64,000 nt of DNA from Nitrosopumilus oxyclinae (GTDB taxonomy: Archaea; Thermoproteota; Nitrososphaeria; Nitrososphaerales; Nitrosopumilaceae). Shown piece by piece: positions 51,166-60,889 of this stretch; within the stretch, counting starts at the first letter, position 1; each line of letters begins with the position of its first letter. The stretch spans positions 1,330,187 to 1,394,186 of the forward strand of contig NZ_CP026994.1 in the NCBI RefSeq assembly GCF_013407165.1. Reading direction: 5' to 3'. The notes below the pieces were generated by a model that did no database searches, was not told the origin of the DNA, and saw nothing but the letters and a program-made list of their open reading frames with translations. Made by a program: the position numbers and the translations under genes.

Positions 51166-52497
51166 TTACGCCTTGATCTCTTTACCAAGTAAAGATTTGT
51201 ACAAAAATATAGCATCAGATTCATCCTTTGGTCCTACGACAACTGCAGAACCTCTTTTCATAAAACTAACAGATAATTCATTTGTTCTCAAAGACAAACC
51301 CAAGTCACCTTGATTATCAATTGTAAATCCTTTTTGTTTTCCAATTGCAATAACACCATTAACATCAAGATCAAATGTTTCAGTTGGAGTAATAGAGTAA
51401 GTTCTCTTTCCACGATTACGTCCACACAACTCTTCTAAAATTAATTCTTCTTTTTGTACAACATCAAGTTTTCCTGTTCCACATATTGGACATTCTTCAG
51501 CTCTGAATGTTCTAGTACTGTTAAAATCTAAATTTTCTAAATCAATATGTAAAATTCTTTCAGAAAGATTAGGGGTTTTTCCAAGAATTATTTTTACAGC
51601 TTCTGCAACTTCAATTGCACCAACAATAGAAAGTATTGGAGGATGAACACCTTCAATACTACATGTTGGCATTTTATCCTCATCTAATTCAGGAAACATA
51701 CAAAAATAACATGCAGATTTTTTTGGTAAAACTGTAAAGACTTGTCCTGATGTTCCAACTGCAGCCCCTGTTACAAACGGAATTCCAAACTTAACACATG
51801 CTTTGTTTAATGCATATCTTGCATTAACACTATCAAGTGCATCAATTACAACATCGCACCCTTCAACTACTTCTAATGCAGTGTAATCGTTTACAGATAT
51901 AGATAATGCTTCAATTTTACAATCAGGATTTAATTTCTGTAATTTTTTTGCAGCTACTTCAACTTTAACTTGCCCAACATCATCTTCATCAAACAACATT
52001 TGTCTATGTAAATTAGATAGTTCTATTACATCTCTATCAATAATACGTAAAGCCCCAACACCCATTGTAGCTAACCTAGAAATAATTGGATGTCCTAAAC
52101 CACCAGTTCCAACAACACAAACTTTGGCATTTTTTAATTTTAATTGTCCACCATATCCAATTTCTTCCAACATTACTTGCCTTGAAAATTTATCAAGTTC
52201 TTTTGGAGATAATTCTTCAGAACCACCTGCAACTGCAGGTAAAATGTAAACTTCATCACCATCTTTTAGAACAGCTTCCATGCCACCAGAAAATTTTGCA
52301 TTCTTTCCATTGATGTAGATATTTATCAATGAACGCGGGGTTCCATCACCTTCCAAAACTCTACGCTTAAAATCATCACCCATAATTTCTGAAATCTTTG
52401 CAAAAGCATCAGATAGAGAATCAGCAGAAATCTCAGTTTTCTTCTCCCCACCACTTTGGTTTAGTACAGATGGAATTGTAAAAGTGATATTTGTCAT
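51166..52497 (-). CDS. Fusion of MoaD/ThiS-like ubiquitin-fold domain and E1-like (MoeB/ThiF) adenylyltransferase
   Basis: Residues 1-92 form a ubiquitin-like sulfur-carrier domain ending in Gly-Gly (91-92), which is followed without a linker by an E1-like enzyme: the Rossmann motif VVGTGGLGHP (about 128-137), ATP-binding DRDVIELSNLHRQ, a CYFCMFP and CPICGTG zinc pair, and the catalytic-type Cys in TCSIEG. A further C-terminal part (about 355-443) is of unknown fold. The normal job is to activate a carrier C-terminus for sulfur transfer (molybdopterin, thiamine, tRNA thiolation or amino acid synthesis). Its ATG overlaps the thrC stop. Confidence 0.87.
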   Translation of the reverse strand: MTNITFTIPSVLNQSGGEKKTEISADSLSDAFAKISEIMGDDFKRRVLEGDGTPRSLINIYINGKNAKFSGGMEAVLKDGDEVYILPAVAGGSEELSPKELDKFSRQVMLEEIGYGGQLKLKNAKVCVVGTGGLGHPIISRLATMGVGALRIIDRDVIELSNLHRQMLFDEDDVGQVKVEVAAKKLQKLNPDCKIEALSISVNDYTALEVVEGCDVVIDALDSVNARYALNKACVKFGIPFVTGAAVGTSGQVFTVLPKKSACYFCMFPELDEDKMPTCSIEGVHPPILSIVGAIEVAEAVKIILGKTPNLSERILHIDLENLDFNSTRTFRAEECPICGTGKLDVVQKEELILEELCGRNRGKRTYSITPTETFDLDVNGVIAIGKQKGFTIDNQGDLGLSLRTNELSVSFMKRGSAVVVGPKDESDAIFLYKSLLGKEIKA

Positions 52498-53711
52498 TAA
52501 TTTACTACCGCCGATATTTCTCCAACGTCTGCTTTCATTACAGTTGGTTTTTCTAAAACGTCCATAATTGATTCAGTTGCCTTTAGACCATTACCAGTAA
52601 CATAACATACTACTTTGTCATTTCTATCAATCTTTCCTTGTTCAACCATCTTCTGAAGAACTGAAATAGAAACTCCACCTGCAGGTTCTGTAAATATTCC
52701 TTCAGTTTGTGCAAGAAGTAAAATTGCATCAAGGATTTCTTTGTTATTACATTCTTCTGCAAACCCATTATACTGTTGTAATCGTTTCAAAACATATCTA
52801 CCATCACCAGGATCACCTATTGCTAAACTCTTTGCAACAGTGTCAGGATGCTCAACTGGGATTACTTCTTTACTATTTTTCTTAAATGCGTCAACTATTG
52901 GTGCACATCCATGTGGTTGTGCTGCAACCATATGCATGTTTGAAACATCATCAAGTAATGAGACAGTTTGTAATTCTTCAAATCCTTTACAAATAGCATT
53001 GAGCATTGCACCACTTCCTACTGGAACTATAACTTGATCAGGGACTTGCCAATCAAGTTGTTCTGCTACTTCAAATGAAAATGTTTTAGAACCTTCTACA
53101 TAGTGTGAACGCATGTTAATGTTCACTATACCAATTCCTTTACTATCACCAATTTGTGCAGCTATTGTGTTTGCATCGTCATATGTTCCATCAACTGCAA
53201 TGTAATTTGCACCATAAGATAGTGCTTGTGCAATTTTTGCCATCTCAATATTACTTGGAGCAAATACATGACATGGTAAACCTGCTTTTGCTGCATGTGC
53301 TGCAGTTGCAGATGCTAAATTACCAGTTGATGCACACCCAACAGATGTTAATCTAAATTCTTTTGCTTTAGATATTGCAACTCCAGCAGGTCTGTCTTTA
53401 AAGGAAAATGTGGGATTTACAGAATCATTTTTTATGTAAAGATTGTTTAGTCCTAGTTTTTTTCCAAGATTATCAGCCTTGATAAGAGGAGTCATTCCAG
53501 CACCAATGCTTACAATATTAGATTTTTCCTCTATAGGTAATAATTCAAAATATCGCCAATAGGTATGCTCACGATTAGAAAATGTCTCCTTTGTAATTGC
53601 AGGAAAATTATATTTTACATCAAGTGGGCCAAAACACTCATCGCAGATGTACTTGAAAGCAGTATCATATTCTTTCTTACATTCTCTGCATTGTAATGAA
53701 GTTCTAGTCAA
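52497..53711 (-). CDS. thrC: Threonine synthase
   Basis: This PLP enzyme converts O-phosphohomoserine to threonine. The 404-residue protein has an N-terminal zinc ribbon with C-x2-C (CRECKKEY and CDECFGPLDV, about 8-33), the PLP lysine in SFKDRPAGVA (about 103-112), and GCASTGNLASATAAHA (about 126-141) binding substrate and phosphate. It is translationally coupled to the downstream ubiquitin-like/E1 fusion gene. Start is TTG with a TATA-like box about 26-37 nt upstream. Because related fold-type II enzymes take sulfur from carriers, another substrate cannot be fully ruled out. Confidence 0.92.
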   Translation of the reverse strand: MTRTSLQCRECKKEYDTAFKYICDECFGPLDVKYNFPAITKETFSNREHTYWRYFELLPIEEKSNIVSIGAGMTPLIKADNLGKKLGLNNLYIKNDSVNPTFSFKDRPAGVAISKAKEFRLTSVGCASTGNLASATAAHAAKAGLPCHVFAPSNIEMAKIAQALSYGANYIAVDGTYDDANTIAAQIGDSKGIGIVNINMRSHYVEGSKTFSFEVAEQLDWQVPDQVIVPVGSGAMLNAICKGFEELQTVSLLDDVSNMHMVAAQPHGCAPIVDAFKKNSKEVIPVEHPDTVAKSLAIGDPGDGRYVLKRLQQYNGFAEECNNKEILDAILLLAQTEGIFTEPAGGVSISVLQKMVEQGKIDRNDKVVCYVTGNGLKATESIMDVLEKPTVMKADVGEISAVVN

Positions 53712-53861
53712 GATCAGTATATCCTTTGAGAAAATACATAAAAAATCCTAATATCAAGTTAAGTGTTACTTAATTTTAGCTATTAAAAAATATAATGAAT
53801 AATAATGAGCATAAGGTGAAAAATAGGAAAAGTGGAATTTTAGCAAAAAAAAGTAAAACAA

Positions 53862-53881
53862 TCAAATTTTATAAAATTTGA
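53862..53881. promoter_or_regulatory. 20-base perfect palindrome
   Basis: TCAAATTTTATAAAATTTGA at 53862-53881 is a perfect palindrome in the 212-base spacer between divergent thrC and the unknown gene at 53924. It contains a TATA-like TTTATAAA and lies 43-62 nt before the downstream GTG, so it could be a promoter with an overlapping operator. Confidence 0.4.
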
Positions 53882-53923
53882 ATTATGAGGAAGGTTTTTA
53901 GATATTTTTGAAAGGATATTTGT

Positions 53924-54499
53924 GTGAATAATAAGATTGTAATTCCAATTGCAATAGGGATAATCATAGTAATAGGAGGAATTATTGTAATTACAAATCA
54001 AGAATCAGATACAATTAAAATTGAAGATACATTGAATAAAGAATTACAACTAAATGAAGATATCACACCAGAAGTTGAAGAAAAATTAAATGAAATAGAA
54101 AAAATAAATTTAGAAAATGAATATTCACCAAAAGAAAGAGAATGGATAACTTCAGGTCCATTTCAAATTGATCGCAGTGAATATGTTTTAGGAGAGAAAA
54201 TTTTTCTGAGAATTGGAGGATTAGAATATGATGACAAGGGTCAAGTTGCATTTCTAAGACCATTAAACAATACACACTATTCAGTATTCATTACAATTCC
54301 ATTTGATGGTGCAAATAAACCTGCTTTCAATTATTATGTAGAACCGCAACTTTCAAAGACAAAAGGATATTGTACTGTAGATGATTTTGTAGGAAATTGG
54401 AGAGTGGTGTTTAGAGGTACAGATTACCCCAATTTAGAATTTAAAATAACAGAACAGATACTACCTGGAAATGAAAGTGATTTTAAACCAATCTGTTGA
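53924..54499 (+). CDS. Uncharacterised membrane-anchored surface protein, 191 residues
   Basis: An N-terminal membrane helix (about 6-25) is followed by an acidic helical linker (EDTLNKELQLNEDITPEVEE) and an external beta-rich domain beginning SGPFQIDRSEYVLGEKIFLR (about 83-102), the opening strands of an Ig-like domain seen in many thaumarchaeal surface proteins. Two cysteines (near 143 and 191) may pair. The family is otherwise unnamed. Start is GTG. It converges with hisI, with one base between the stops. Confidence 0.72.
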   Translation: MNNKIVIPIAIGIIIVIGGIIVITNQESDTIKIEDTLNKELQLNEDITPEVEEKLNEIEKINLENEYSPKEREWITSGPFQIDRSEYVLGEKIFLRIGGLEYDDKGQVAFLRPLNNTHYSVFITIPFDGANKPAFNYYVEPQLSKTKGYCTVDDFVGNWRVVFRGTDYPNLEFKITEQILPGNESDFKPIC

Positions 54500-54500
54500 T

Positions 54501-54830
54501 TTATTTCTCTAAAGAATTATGAAAACAAACTTTGTCACCCAAGTGACATGCAGGGCCTGAAGGTTCAACAAGATAAATTATTGCATCAAGATCACAATCA
54601 ACTAAAATTTCTTTGATTTTTTGAATGTTGCCAGATTCTTCTCCTTTCATCCAAAGTTTATTTCTGGAACGACTCCAAAACCAAGAGTTACCAGTTTTTT
54701 TTGCAAGTTCTAAAGATTCTTTATTTGTATATGCCAACGTAAGGACATCTTTTGTATTTGCATCTTGAACTATAACAGGCACAAGACCACCACTTTTCTC
54801 AAAATCTAATTCATCGATGGTTTTTTCCAT
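54501..54830 (-). CDS. hisI: Phosphoribosyl-AMP cyclohydrolase
   Basis: This enzyme opens the adenine ring in the third step of histidine synthesis. The 109-residue protein contains KTGNSWFWSRSRNKLWMKGE (about 45-64), the metal ligands of VDCDLDAI (about 78-85) and the C-terminal CHLGDKVCFH (about 95-104). It is a stand-alone cyclohydrolase, not fused to the preceding pyrophosphohydrolase (HisE), which is absent from this operon. It is the last gene of the his operon, 24 bases after hisF. Confidence 0.94.
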   Translation of the reverse strand: MEKTIDELDFEKSGGLVPVIVQDANTKDVLTLAYTNKESLELAKKTGNSWFWSRSRNKLWMKGEESGNIQKIKEILVDCDLDAIIYLVEPSGPACHLGDKVCFHNSLEK

Positions 54831-54854
54831 AATTACAAATAAAAAAAATAGCTA

Positions 54855-55658
54855 TTATAATCTTACAGGGATACCCTTATTTTTCAAATAGGACTTTACG
54901 CCATTTACACCATGGGTCTCATAATGAAATATGGAAGCAGCTAGTGCAGCATCTACATTTGATTCCTTGAAAACCTCAATCATGTCATCAGGTTTTCCAC
55001 AACCTCCTGAAGCAATAACAGGAATAGTTACTGAATCAACGACATTCTTAGTCAGTAAAATATCATAGCCGTCTTTAGTTCCATCTTTATCAATACTTGT
55101 AAGAAGAATCTCCCCTGCACCTAATTTTTCAGCATCTTTAACCCATTGAATTACATCGATTCCAGTACCTTCTTTCCCACCATAAATGAAAACTTCAAAC
55201 CAAAATTTTTTATCATTCTCAATAAAAATATTTTTTAAATCATCTATGTTGTAATTTCTTTTTGCATCAACTGCTATCACTACACATTGGCGTCCAAACA
55301 ATTCCATTAATTCTGTAATGACTTTAGGGTTTTTTATTGCTCCAGTGTTAATTCCAACTTTATCTGCCCCATTTAGTAAAATATTTCTAGCATCTTCTAA
55401 TGACTTTACCCCACCACCGACAGTAAATGGAATATCAATTACTGATGCAACTTTCTGAACCAGATCTTTAAGGGTTTTTCTCTGTTCATCTGATGCAGTA
55501 ATGTCTAAAAAAACTAGTTCATCTGCCCCTTCATTGCTATATTTTTTTGCTAGCTCTACTGGATCCCCAGCATCTTTAATTGATTCAAAGTTTAATCCCT
55601 TTACCACTCTTCCATTTTTTACATCCAAACATGGAATAATTCTTTTAGTTAATGTCAT
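54855..55658 (-). CDS. hisF: Imidazole glycerol-phosphate synthase, cyclase subunit
   Basis: HisF, with HisH, makes imidazole glycerol phosphate and releases AICAR. The 267-residue TIM barrel begins [19 protein letters not shown] (about 3-21), and has phosphate loops [13 protein letters not shown] (about 79-91) and [12 protein letters not shown] (about 214-225). It overlaps hisA by four bases. Confidence 0.95.
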   Translation of the reverse strand: MTLTKRIIPCLDVKNGRVVKGLNFESIKDAGDPVELAKKYSNEGADELVFLDITASDEQRKTLKDLVQKVASVIDIPFTVGGGVKSLEDARNILLNGADKVGINTGAIKNPKVITELMELFGRQCVVIAVDAKRNYNIDDLKNIFIENDKKFWFEVFIYGGKEGTGIDVIQWVKDAEKLGAGEILLTSIDKDGTKDGYDILLTKNVVDSVTIPVIASGGCGKPDDMIEVFKESNVDAALAASIFHYETHGVNGVKSYLKNKGIPVRL

Positions 55659-56362
55659 GATAATTTTTTTGCCTCCTCAATTGAAATTTTTTTCTCATAC
55701 AGTGCCTTGCCAAGGATTACTCCAAATGCATTTTTTTCTTTTACATTTTTAACATCATCAAGATTAGAGATTCCTCCACTTGCAATGATATTTGTTTTAG
55801 GTAAATTACATGCTTGTTCTAAAAATTCTAAATCTGGACCTTCCATAGTTCCATCACGACTAACATTTGTTAGTAAAAATTCAGTAAAGCCCATTTCAAG
55901 AAATTCATTAATTGCAGGAATTAATTTAATTCCAGTATCTTTTTGCCAACCATTAATTACGATTTCACCATCTTTATGATCAACCGAAATTACAATTTTT
56001 TCTTCTCCTAGTTTAGACAATAATAATTTCAGTAGAGATTTATCTTTGAATGCCAAAGTTCCCAAAACAATTCGTTCCGATAATTTTGCCATTTCCAAAA
56101 CTGATGATTTATCTCTCAATCCACCAGCAACTTCAACTGGAATTGAAATAGATTCAAGGATTTTTTTAATCACATCAAGATTGGAGCCAATTCCAAGAGT
56201 TGCATCTAGATCAACTAAATGTAAAACATCTGCACCTGCAGATTCCCATTTTTTTGCAATCTCTACAGGATTGTCACTATACACAGTCTTTTGGCCAGGA
56301 TCTCCTTTGTACAATCTAACAACTTTGCCATCCATAAGATCAATTGCAGGAATAATTTTCAT
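55655..56362 (-). CDS. hisA: ProFAR isomerase
   Basis: HisA isomerises ProFAR to PRFAR in histidine synthesis. The 235-residue protein is a TIM barrel related to His[21 protein letters not shown] (1-20) with the catalytic Asp in [17 protein letters not shown] (about 76-88) and [12 protein letters not shown] (about 189-200). It overlaps hisF and hisH by four bases each. Confidence 0.95.
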   Translation of the reverse strand: MKIIPAIDLMDGKVVRLYKGDPGQKTVYSDNPVEIAKKWESAGADVLHLVDLDATLGIGSNLDVIKKILESISIPVEVAGGLRDKSSVLEMAKLSERIVLGTLAFKDKSLLKLLLSKLGEEKIVISVDHKDGEIVINGWQKDTGIKLIPAINEFLEMGFTEFLLTNVSRDGTMEGPDLEFLEQACNLPKTNIIASGGISNLDDVKNVKEKNAFGVILGKALYEKKISIEEAKKLS

Positions 56363-56964
56363 TTTTTACACTCTCTAAGAAAGTTCTCTAACATTATTTT
56401 TCCCACAGTACTTGATTTTTCAGGATGAAATTGAGTTCCATAGAAATTATCTTGTTCCACTACAGCAGGAACTTTAATTCCATAATCAGATTCAGCAGTT
56501 ATGACATCATCAGAATAAGGTTTTACCCTATACGAATGAACAAAATAAGCCCATGAACCATCTTCCACACTTTCAAGAATTTTTCCAGGTTTTTTTATTT
56601 CAAGATTATTCCATCCCATGTGTGGCACTTTCATACTAGAAGGAAGTATTATTACTTCACCATCAATAACATTCAGACCTTTCTCTTTACCTTCTTCACT
56701 TTTTTCAAAAAACATTTCCATCCCAAGACAAATCCCTAATACAGGCATATTTCCGATATATTCTTTAAATTGAATTTTAGATAAATCCCTAATACTATTC
56801 ATTGCAGGATCAAAATTTCCTACACCTGGAAGTATCAATCCAGAATATTTATTTTCATTATCAAAATTAGTTATTACATTAACTGCAGCTCCTACTTTTT
56901 CAAGTGAATTTTTTAGACTGAAAATATTTCCAGCACCATAATCAAAAATTGCAACACTTACCAT
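56359..56964 (-). CDS. hisH: Imidazole glycerol-phosphate synthase, glutamine amidotransferase subunit
   Basis: HisH hydrolyses glutamine to supply ammonia to HisF. The 201-residue class I amidotransferase opens VAIFDYGAGNIFSLKN (about 4-19), has the nucleophile in GICLGMEMFFEKSEEG (about 77-92) and the catalytic His/Glu in GTQFHPEKSS (about 175-184). It overlaps hisB by one base (TAATG). Confidence 0.95.
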   Translation of the reverse strand: MVSVAIFDYGAGNIFSLKNSLEKVGAAVNVITNFDNENKYSGLILPGVGNFDPAMNSIRDLSKIQFKEYIGNMPVLGICLGMEMFFEKSEEGKEKGLNVIDGEVIILPSSMKVPHMGWNNLEIKKPGKILESVEDGSWAYFVHSYRVKPYSDDVITAESDYGIKVPAVVEQDNFYGTQFHPEKSSTVGKIMLENFLRECKK

Positions 56965-57551
56965 TACATTGAACCTTTTGTACTTGGAATTCCTTTTTGT
57001 TTTTTATCTAGCGACGATGCATTTCTTAATGCAACAGCAAGTGATTTTATGGCAGCCTCAACTTTGTGGTGATCATTATCCCCATACTTCACAGTGAGAT
57101 GAATGCAACTATTGAGATTTTGCAATAAAGATTGAAAGAAATGCTCAAGATCCTCTTTTGATATATCTTCAATCTTATTACGTTTAATCAATAATGTTAA
57201 TTTCCAAAATGGACGTTTTATCAAGTCAATTGAAGCCTCAGCAAGAGATTCATCCATTGGAACAGATGCATAGCTAAATCTAGTAATTCCACGTCTAGAA
57301 TTTAGTGCCTTGTCAATTGTTTGTCCTATTGTAATTGCAGTATCTTCAATCAAATGGTGTTCAATTCCATCATTAGATTTTGCATCAACTTTGAGATCCA
57401 TCATCCCATGTTTGCCAAATGATACAATCAAGTGATCAAGAAAATTAATTCCTGTTTTGATAGATGTCTTTCCTACTCCATCAAGATTTACAGTCACAGA
57501 AACGCTTGTTTCTTTTGTATTTCGTTTAATTGATGCTTTTCGTGGTGCCAT
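56964..57551 (-). CDS. hisB: Imidazoleglycerol-phosphate dehydratase
   Basis: This is the manganese-dependent dehydratase of histidine synthesis. The 195-residue single-function protein has [19 protein letters not shown] (about 32-50), [12 protein letters not shown] (about 64-75) and the later [18 protein letters not shown] (about 161-178), which carry the metal-binding His/Glu residues. It lacks the phosphatase domain fused in enterobacteria. A GTG at 57560 would add three residues; ATG 57551 is preferred. Confidence 0.95.
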   Translation of the reverse strand: MAPRKASIKRNTKETSVSVTVNLDGVGKTSIKTGINFLDHLIVSFGKHGMMDLKVDAKSNDGIEHHLIEDTAITIGQTIDKALNSRRGITRFSYASVPMDESLAEASIDLIKRPFWKLTLLIKRNKIEDISKEDLEHFFQSLLQNLNSCIHLTVKYGDNDHHKVEAAIKSLAVALRNASSLDKKQKGIPSTKGSM

Positions 57552-57576
57552 TTTTCTCACAGATTATGTAATTGTT

Positions 57577-58551
57577 TTATTCTAAATTTAATACCTTTGG
57601 TAATAGATTAATTGAATCTAATACCAAAATAGCATCATTTCGCTCAAATAGTTCCAATTTTTCTTGAGGATCTTTACTAGTTCCTATAATTCCACAAAAA
57701 GTAGTTTCATGTCCTAAATCACTAGTTCTTTTGGCCATAATGAAATCCTCCATAGAATCTCCAACATAAAGAGTGGAAGTGCAATTCATTCCTTTAATTG
57801 AATTTAAAAGAGATTTGGGATTGGGTTTTGCAAGTTCACGTGATTCATCTTCAAGAAATATAGAATTATCTAAATTAAATTTTTCAAGTAGGGATTTTAA
57901 AGAATAACTTACAGATTCTTTTCCTCTTCCAGTCACCATTGCAATTTTTGAATTAAATTTTTTCTGTAATTTTTCAAACAAAATTTCATTTAGGAGTACA
58001 TCATCTTGTTCAATTAAACCAGGTTCAGAAAAGTTTGAATATTTATTAAATAATTTTTTATATAATTCAGGTCCATAAAATATCTGATCAAAAATTTGGT
58101 ATAAAGGATTATCATGATGAGTTCCAGGATAAGATAATTGTTTTTTGATATCAGAAATATCAATTTTATCTTCAATATATTTTTCTACAGATACAATTCC
58201 GGTAGAATCAGAATTTTTAATTACATCAAAGATAAAACTGGATGGATTTTTTTCTAATTTTTCAGCAGCAACAAGTGAAATTATTGCAGCATAAGTTAAA
58301 TCAACTTCATCATTAAATCCCCCAGTAGATTTGAATCCATCAATAATTTTAAAATCAACATCAATAGAAGAATCAATTTTTGCTAGATGTTCTAAAATAT
58401 ATCGAGTAGTTTTGATAATAGCCAGATCATATGATTTTGTAATATCAATTAACACCCCATCACAGTCAAAAATTATTGCATCTATTTTATTTAGAATTTG
58501 AATTTTAGAATCATCCGTATAGACACCGTCAGATTTTTTTGTTAAAGTCAT
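57577..58551 (-). CDS. HAD-superfamily hydrolase in the his operon, candidate histidinol-phosphate phosphatase
   Basis: The 324-residue HAD protein has motif I FDCDGVLIDI (about 28-37), a motif II region MVTGRGKES (about 208-216), the Lys in AKPNPKSLL (about 247-255) and motif IV YVGDSMEDF (about 270-278). A helical cap of about 150 residues sits between motifs I and II. Histidinol-phosphate phosphatase is otherwise missing from the operon, and this gene lies between hisC and hisB with short spacing, so it is the best candidate for that step. The family itself does not prove the substrate. Confidence 0.75.
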   Translation of the reverse strand: MTLTKKSDGVYTDDSKIQILNKIDAIIFDCDGVLIDITKSYDLAIIKTTRYILEHLAKIDSSIDVDFKIIDGFKSTGGFNDEVDLTYAAIISLVAAEKLEKNPSSFIFDVIKNSDSTGIVSVEKYIEDKIDISDIKKQLSYPGTHHDNPLYQIFDQIFYGPELYKKLFNKYSNFSEPGLIEQDDVLLNEILFEKLQKKFNSKIAMVTGRGKESVSYSLKSLLEKFNLDNSIFLEDESRELAKPNPKSLLNSIKGMNCTSTLYVGDSMEDFIMAKRTSDLGHETTFCGIIGTSKDPQEKLELFERNDAILVLDSINLLPKVLNLE

Positions 58552-59618
58552 CCTAATAGATCACGAATAGCCAACAAGAATTTTGAGTTCATCTCTTTTG
58601 TTCCAATAGTTACCCTAAGACATCCATTATGATTTCCAATTTTACCTAATTTTCGAATTGAGATTCCCTGTTCAGCAAGTGCAGAGTAGACACGTTTGTA
58701 GGCACCATGAGCATCAAATAACACAAAATTAGCCTTGGAATCAAACACATCAAAGGCATCAAAAGTTTGTAAAGTTTCAACTATTCTTTTTCTTTCAATT
58801 TTGATAATTTCAAGAGTATCTTTCATTTGTTTTGATTTTTCCAAAGCATGAATTCCAGATTCAATTGTGATAGTGCTAATTGGGTATGGGTATTGTAAAA
58901 CATTCATAAAAGTTTCAGTAAATTTTTTGTTTGCAATAAAATAACCCAGTCTTAATCCTGCTAATCCAAATGATTTTGAAAGAGTCTGTACAACAATTAA
59001 ATTATTTTGAGTCTTCACCATACTTGATAAAGAATATTCACTAAATTCACCGTATGCTTCATCAATTATTACAAGACCCGAAAAAGATTTTATGAGTTTT
59101 TGTAATTCAGTTTTTGTAAACTGGAATCCAGTTGGATTATTTGGGGAATCTAGATAAAGAATATCTGCATTTTTAGATTGCTGTATGAAATCTTTAATGT
59201 CTAATGTCATATTATCAGAAAATGGAATTGCAATTAGAGGTATATCATAGAGCTTACAACGCTCTTCAAAAAATCCAAATGTAGGATTTGATGTGAGAAC
59301 TTTTGTTTCATTTGATGCAAAATTTGAAAGGATTAAATCTAAAATCTGATCAGAGCCATTACCTACACCAATCATAGATGATGGTATTTTTGCAAATTTA
59401 GATATTGTTGCAATTAATCTTTCGACTCCTCCTAATGGATATTCTCGAATGTCAGAATTTTTTCTTGCAGAAGAAATTATATCGTTTTGAAATTGTTTTG
59501 AAATTACATAATTTTCATTAGAATCAAGTTTTACAGAATCCTCAATTAGTTCAGGTTTTTGATAGCCACCTATTGAACTAAATTTCTTAATTTTATCTTC
59601 AAACCAATTTTTTTTCAA
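58548..59618 (-). CDS. hisC: Histidinol-phosphate aminotransferase
   Basis: HisC is a PLP-dependent aminotransferase. The 356-residue protein shows LDSNENYVIS (about 28-37), GNGSDQILDL (about 84-93), SPNNPTGFQFTKTEL (about 155-169), IIDEAYGEFSE and the PLP lysine in TLSKSFGLAGLRLGY (about 213-227). It overlaps both neighbours by four bases. Confidence 0.95.
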   Translation of the reverse strand: MKKNWFEDKIKKFSSIGGYQKPELIEDSVKLDSNENYVISKQFQNDIISSARKNSDIREYPLGGVERLIATISKFAKIPSSMIGVGNGSDQILDLILSNFASNETKVLTSNPTFGFFEERCKLYDIPLIAIPFSDNMTLDIKDFIQQSKNADILYLDSPNNPTGFQFTKTELQKLIKSFSGLVIIDEAYGEFSEYSLSSMVKTQNNLIVVQTLSKSFGLAGLRLGYFIANKKFTETFMNVLQYPYPISTITIESGIHALEKSKQMKDTLEIIKIERKRIVETLQTFDAFDVFDSKANFVLFDAHGAYKRVYSALAEQGISIRKLGKIGNHNGCLRVTIGTKEMNSKFLLAIRDLLG

Positions 59619-60889
59619 TTTATTCTACCCCTTACTGCTTCAAAGTGATTTGAAAGTCCTTCAGCTTTTGTTAAAACTTCAAGATGTTTTGAGATCTTCG
59701 ACAGTGATTTTTTAGATGATGTAATCTGTGTGTTTACTTTGATAAAGTCCAAAACAGAGAGGGAGCCTCTAATTTTTCCAAATCCGTTAGTAGGAAGGAT
59801 ATGATTTGAGCCTAGAATATAATCACTTGCTGATGATGGAGTATCATTTCCAATTAAAACAAGCCCAGATGAAGTAATTTGGGAAGAGATAGATTCCGAA
59901 TTTTTGGCCATTATTTGCAAGTGTTCAGGGGCTAAAATATTTGCAAGTTTTATCATATCAGAATTAGTTTTACATATTCCAATAAATCCATTATTTTTTA
60001 GACTAGACTGGACTATTTTTCCTCTTTGAATTTTTGGAATTAATTCTGACACAATTTTGTTTACTGATTTTGCAATTTTCTCAGATGTTGTGATCAAATA
60101 ACAAAATGTATCATTGCTGTGTTCAGCTTGAGAAATCAAATCTAATGCCACAAATTTTGGATTTGCTGAACTATCTGCAATTATTCCTAATTCAGTAGGA
60201 CCTGCAAGCATATCAATTCCAGTCTGATCACTTATCATGGATTTTGCAGTTGTAACATATGCACCACCAGGACCTACAATTTTATCCACTTTACGGATTG
60301 ATTTAGTTCCAAAAGACAATGCTGCAATAGATTGAACACCTCCTGTTTTGTAAATTTCATTTGCACCACAAATATCAGCACTAACAACTGTTAATGGATC
60401 AATTTTTCCAGCAGAATTTGGAGGAGATACAACTACAATTCTTTTTACTCCCGCAATTTTTGCTGGAACTACAGACATAATTACAGAACTAGGATATCGT
60501 GCCAATCCCCCAGGAATGTAACAGCCTACACTTTGAATAGGAATGAATTTTTTAGAGATTTTTATTCCATCCTGGTTAATTGTTTTATTTTTGAAAAGTG
60601 ATTTAATTGAAGATTCTGTTTTTCCAAGTCTAGCTTTTGCTAATCTTAATGCATCAAGTTCTGTTTTTGATATTTTAGAATATGCATTTTTTATTTCATT
60701 TTGAGTTAAGCGTAACGATGATATGTTTGCCTTACTAAATTTTTTTTCATATTTGCGAATTGCAGCATCTCCATTTTTTCCAACATCCTTTAGAATAGAT
60801 TCAACTATAGTTTTGTTATTTTGAGCCTGTTTTGGAAGTATTTTAGCTGCAAACTGTTCAACATTTGTTACTTTGATTATTTTCATCAA
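59615..60889 (-). CDS. hisD: Histidinol dehydrogenase
   Basis: HisD catalyses the last two oxidations to histidine, with zinc. The 424-residue protein has VGCYIPGGLARYPSSVIM (about 118-135), VGPGGAYVTTAKSMI (about 206-220), DMLAGPTELGIIADSSANPK (about 225-244) and APEHLQIM (about 316-323). It overlaps hisG and hisC by four bases. Confidence 0.96.
   Translation of the reverse strand: MMKIIKVTNVEQFAAKILPKQAQNNKTIVESILKDVGKNGDAAIRKYEKKFSKANISSLRLTQNEIKNAYSKISKTELDALRLAKARLGKTESSIKSLFKNKTINQDGIKISKKFIPIQSVGCYIPGGLARYPSSVIMSVVPAKIAGVKRIVVVSPPNSAGKIDPLTVVSADICGANEIYKTGGVQSIAALSFGTKSIRKVDKIVGPGGAYVTTAKSMISDQTGIDMLAGPTELGIIADSSANPKFVALDLISQAEHSNDTFCYLITTSEKIAKSVNKIVSELIPKIQRGKIVQSSLKNNGFIGICKTNSDMIKLANILAPEHLQIMAKNSESISSQITSSGLVLIGNDTPSSASDYILGSNHILPTNGFGKIRGSLSVLDFIKVNTQITSSKKSLSKISKHLEVLTKAEGLSNHFEAVRGRIN

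Noticed and set aside
53795-53881. A 28-residue basic peptide frame starting at ATG 53795
   Set aside because: It is short and Lys-rich from AT-rich DNA, overlaps the palindrome, and has no sign of selection visible here.
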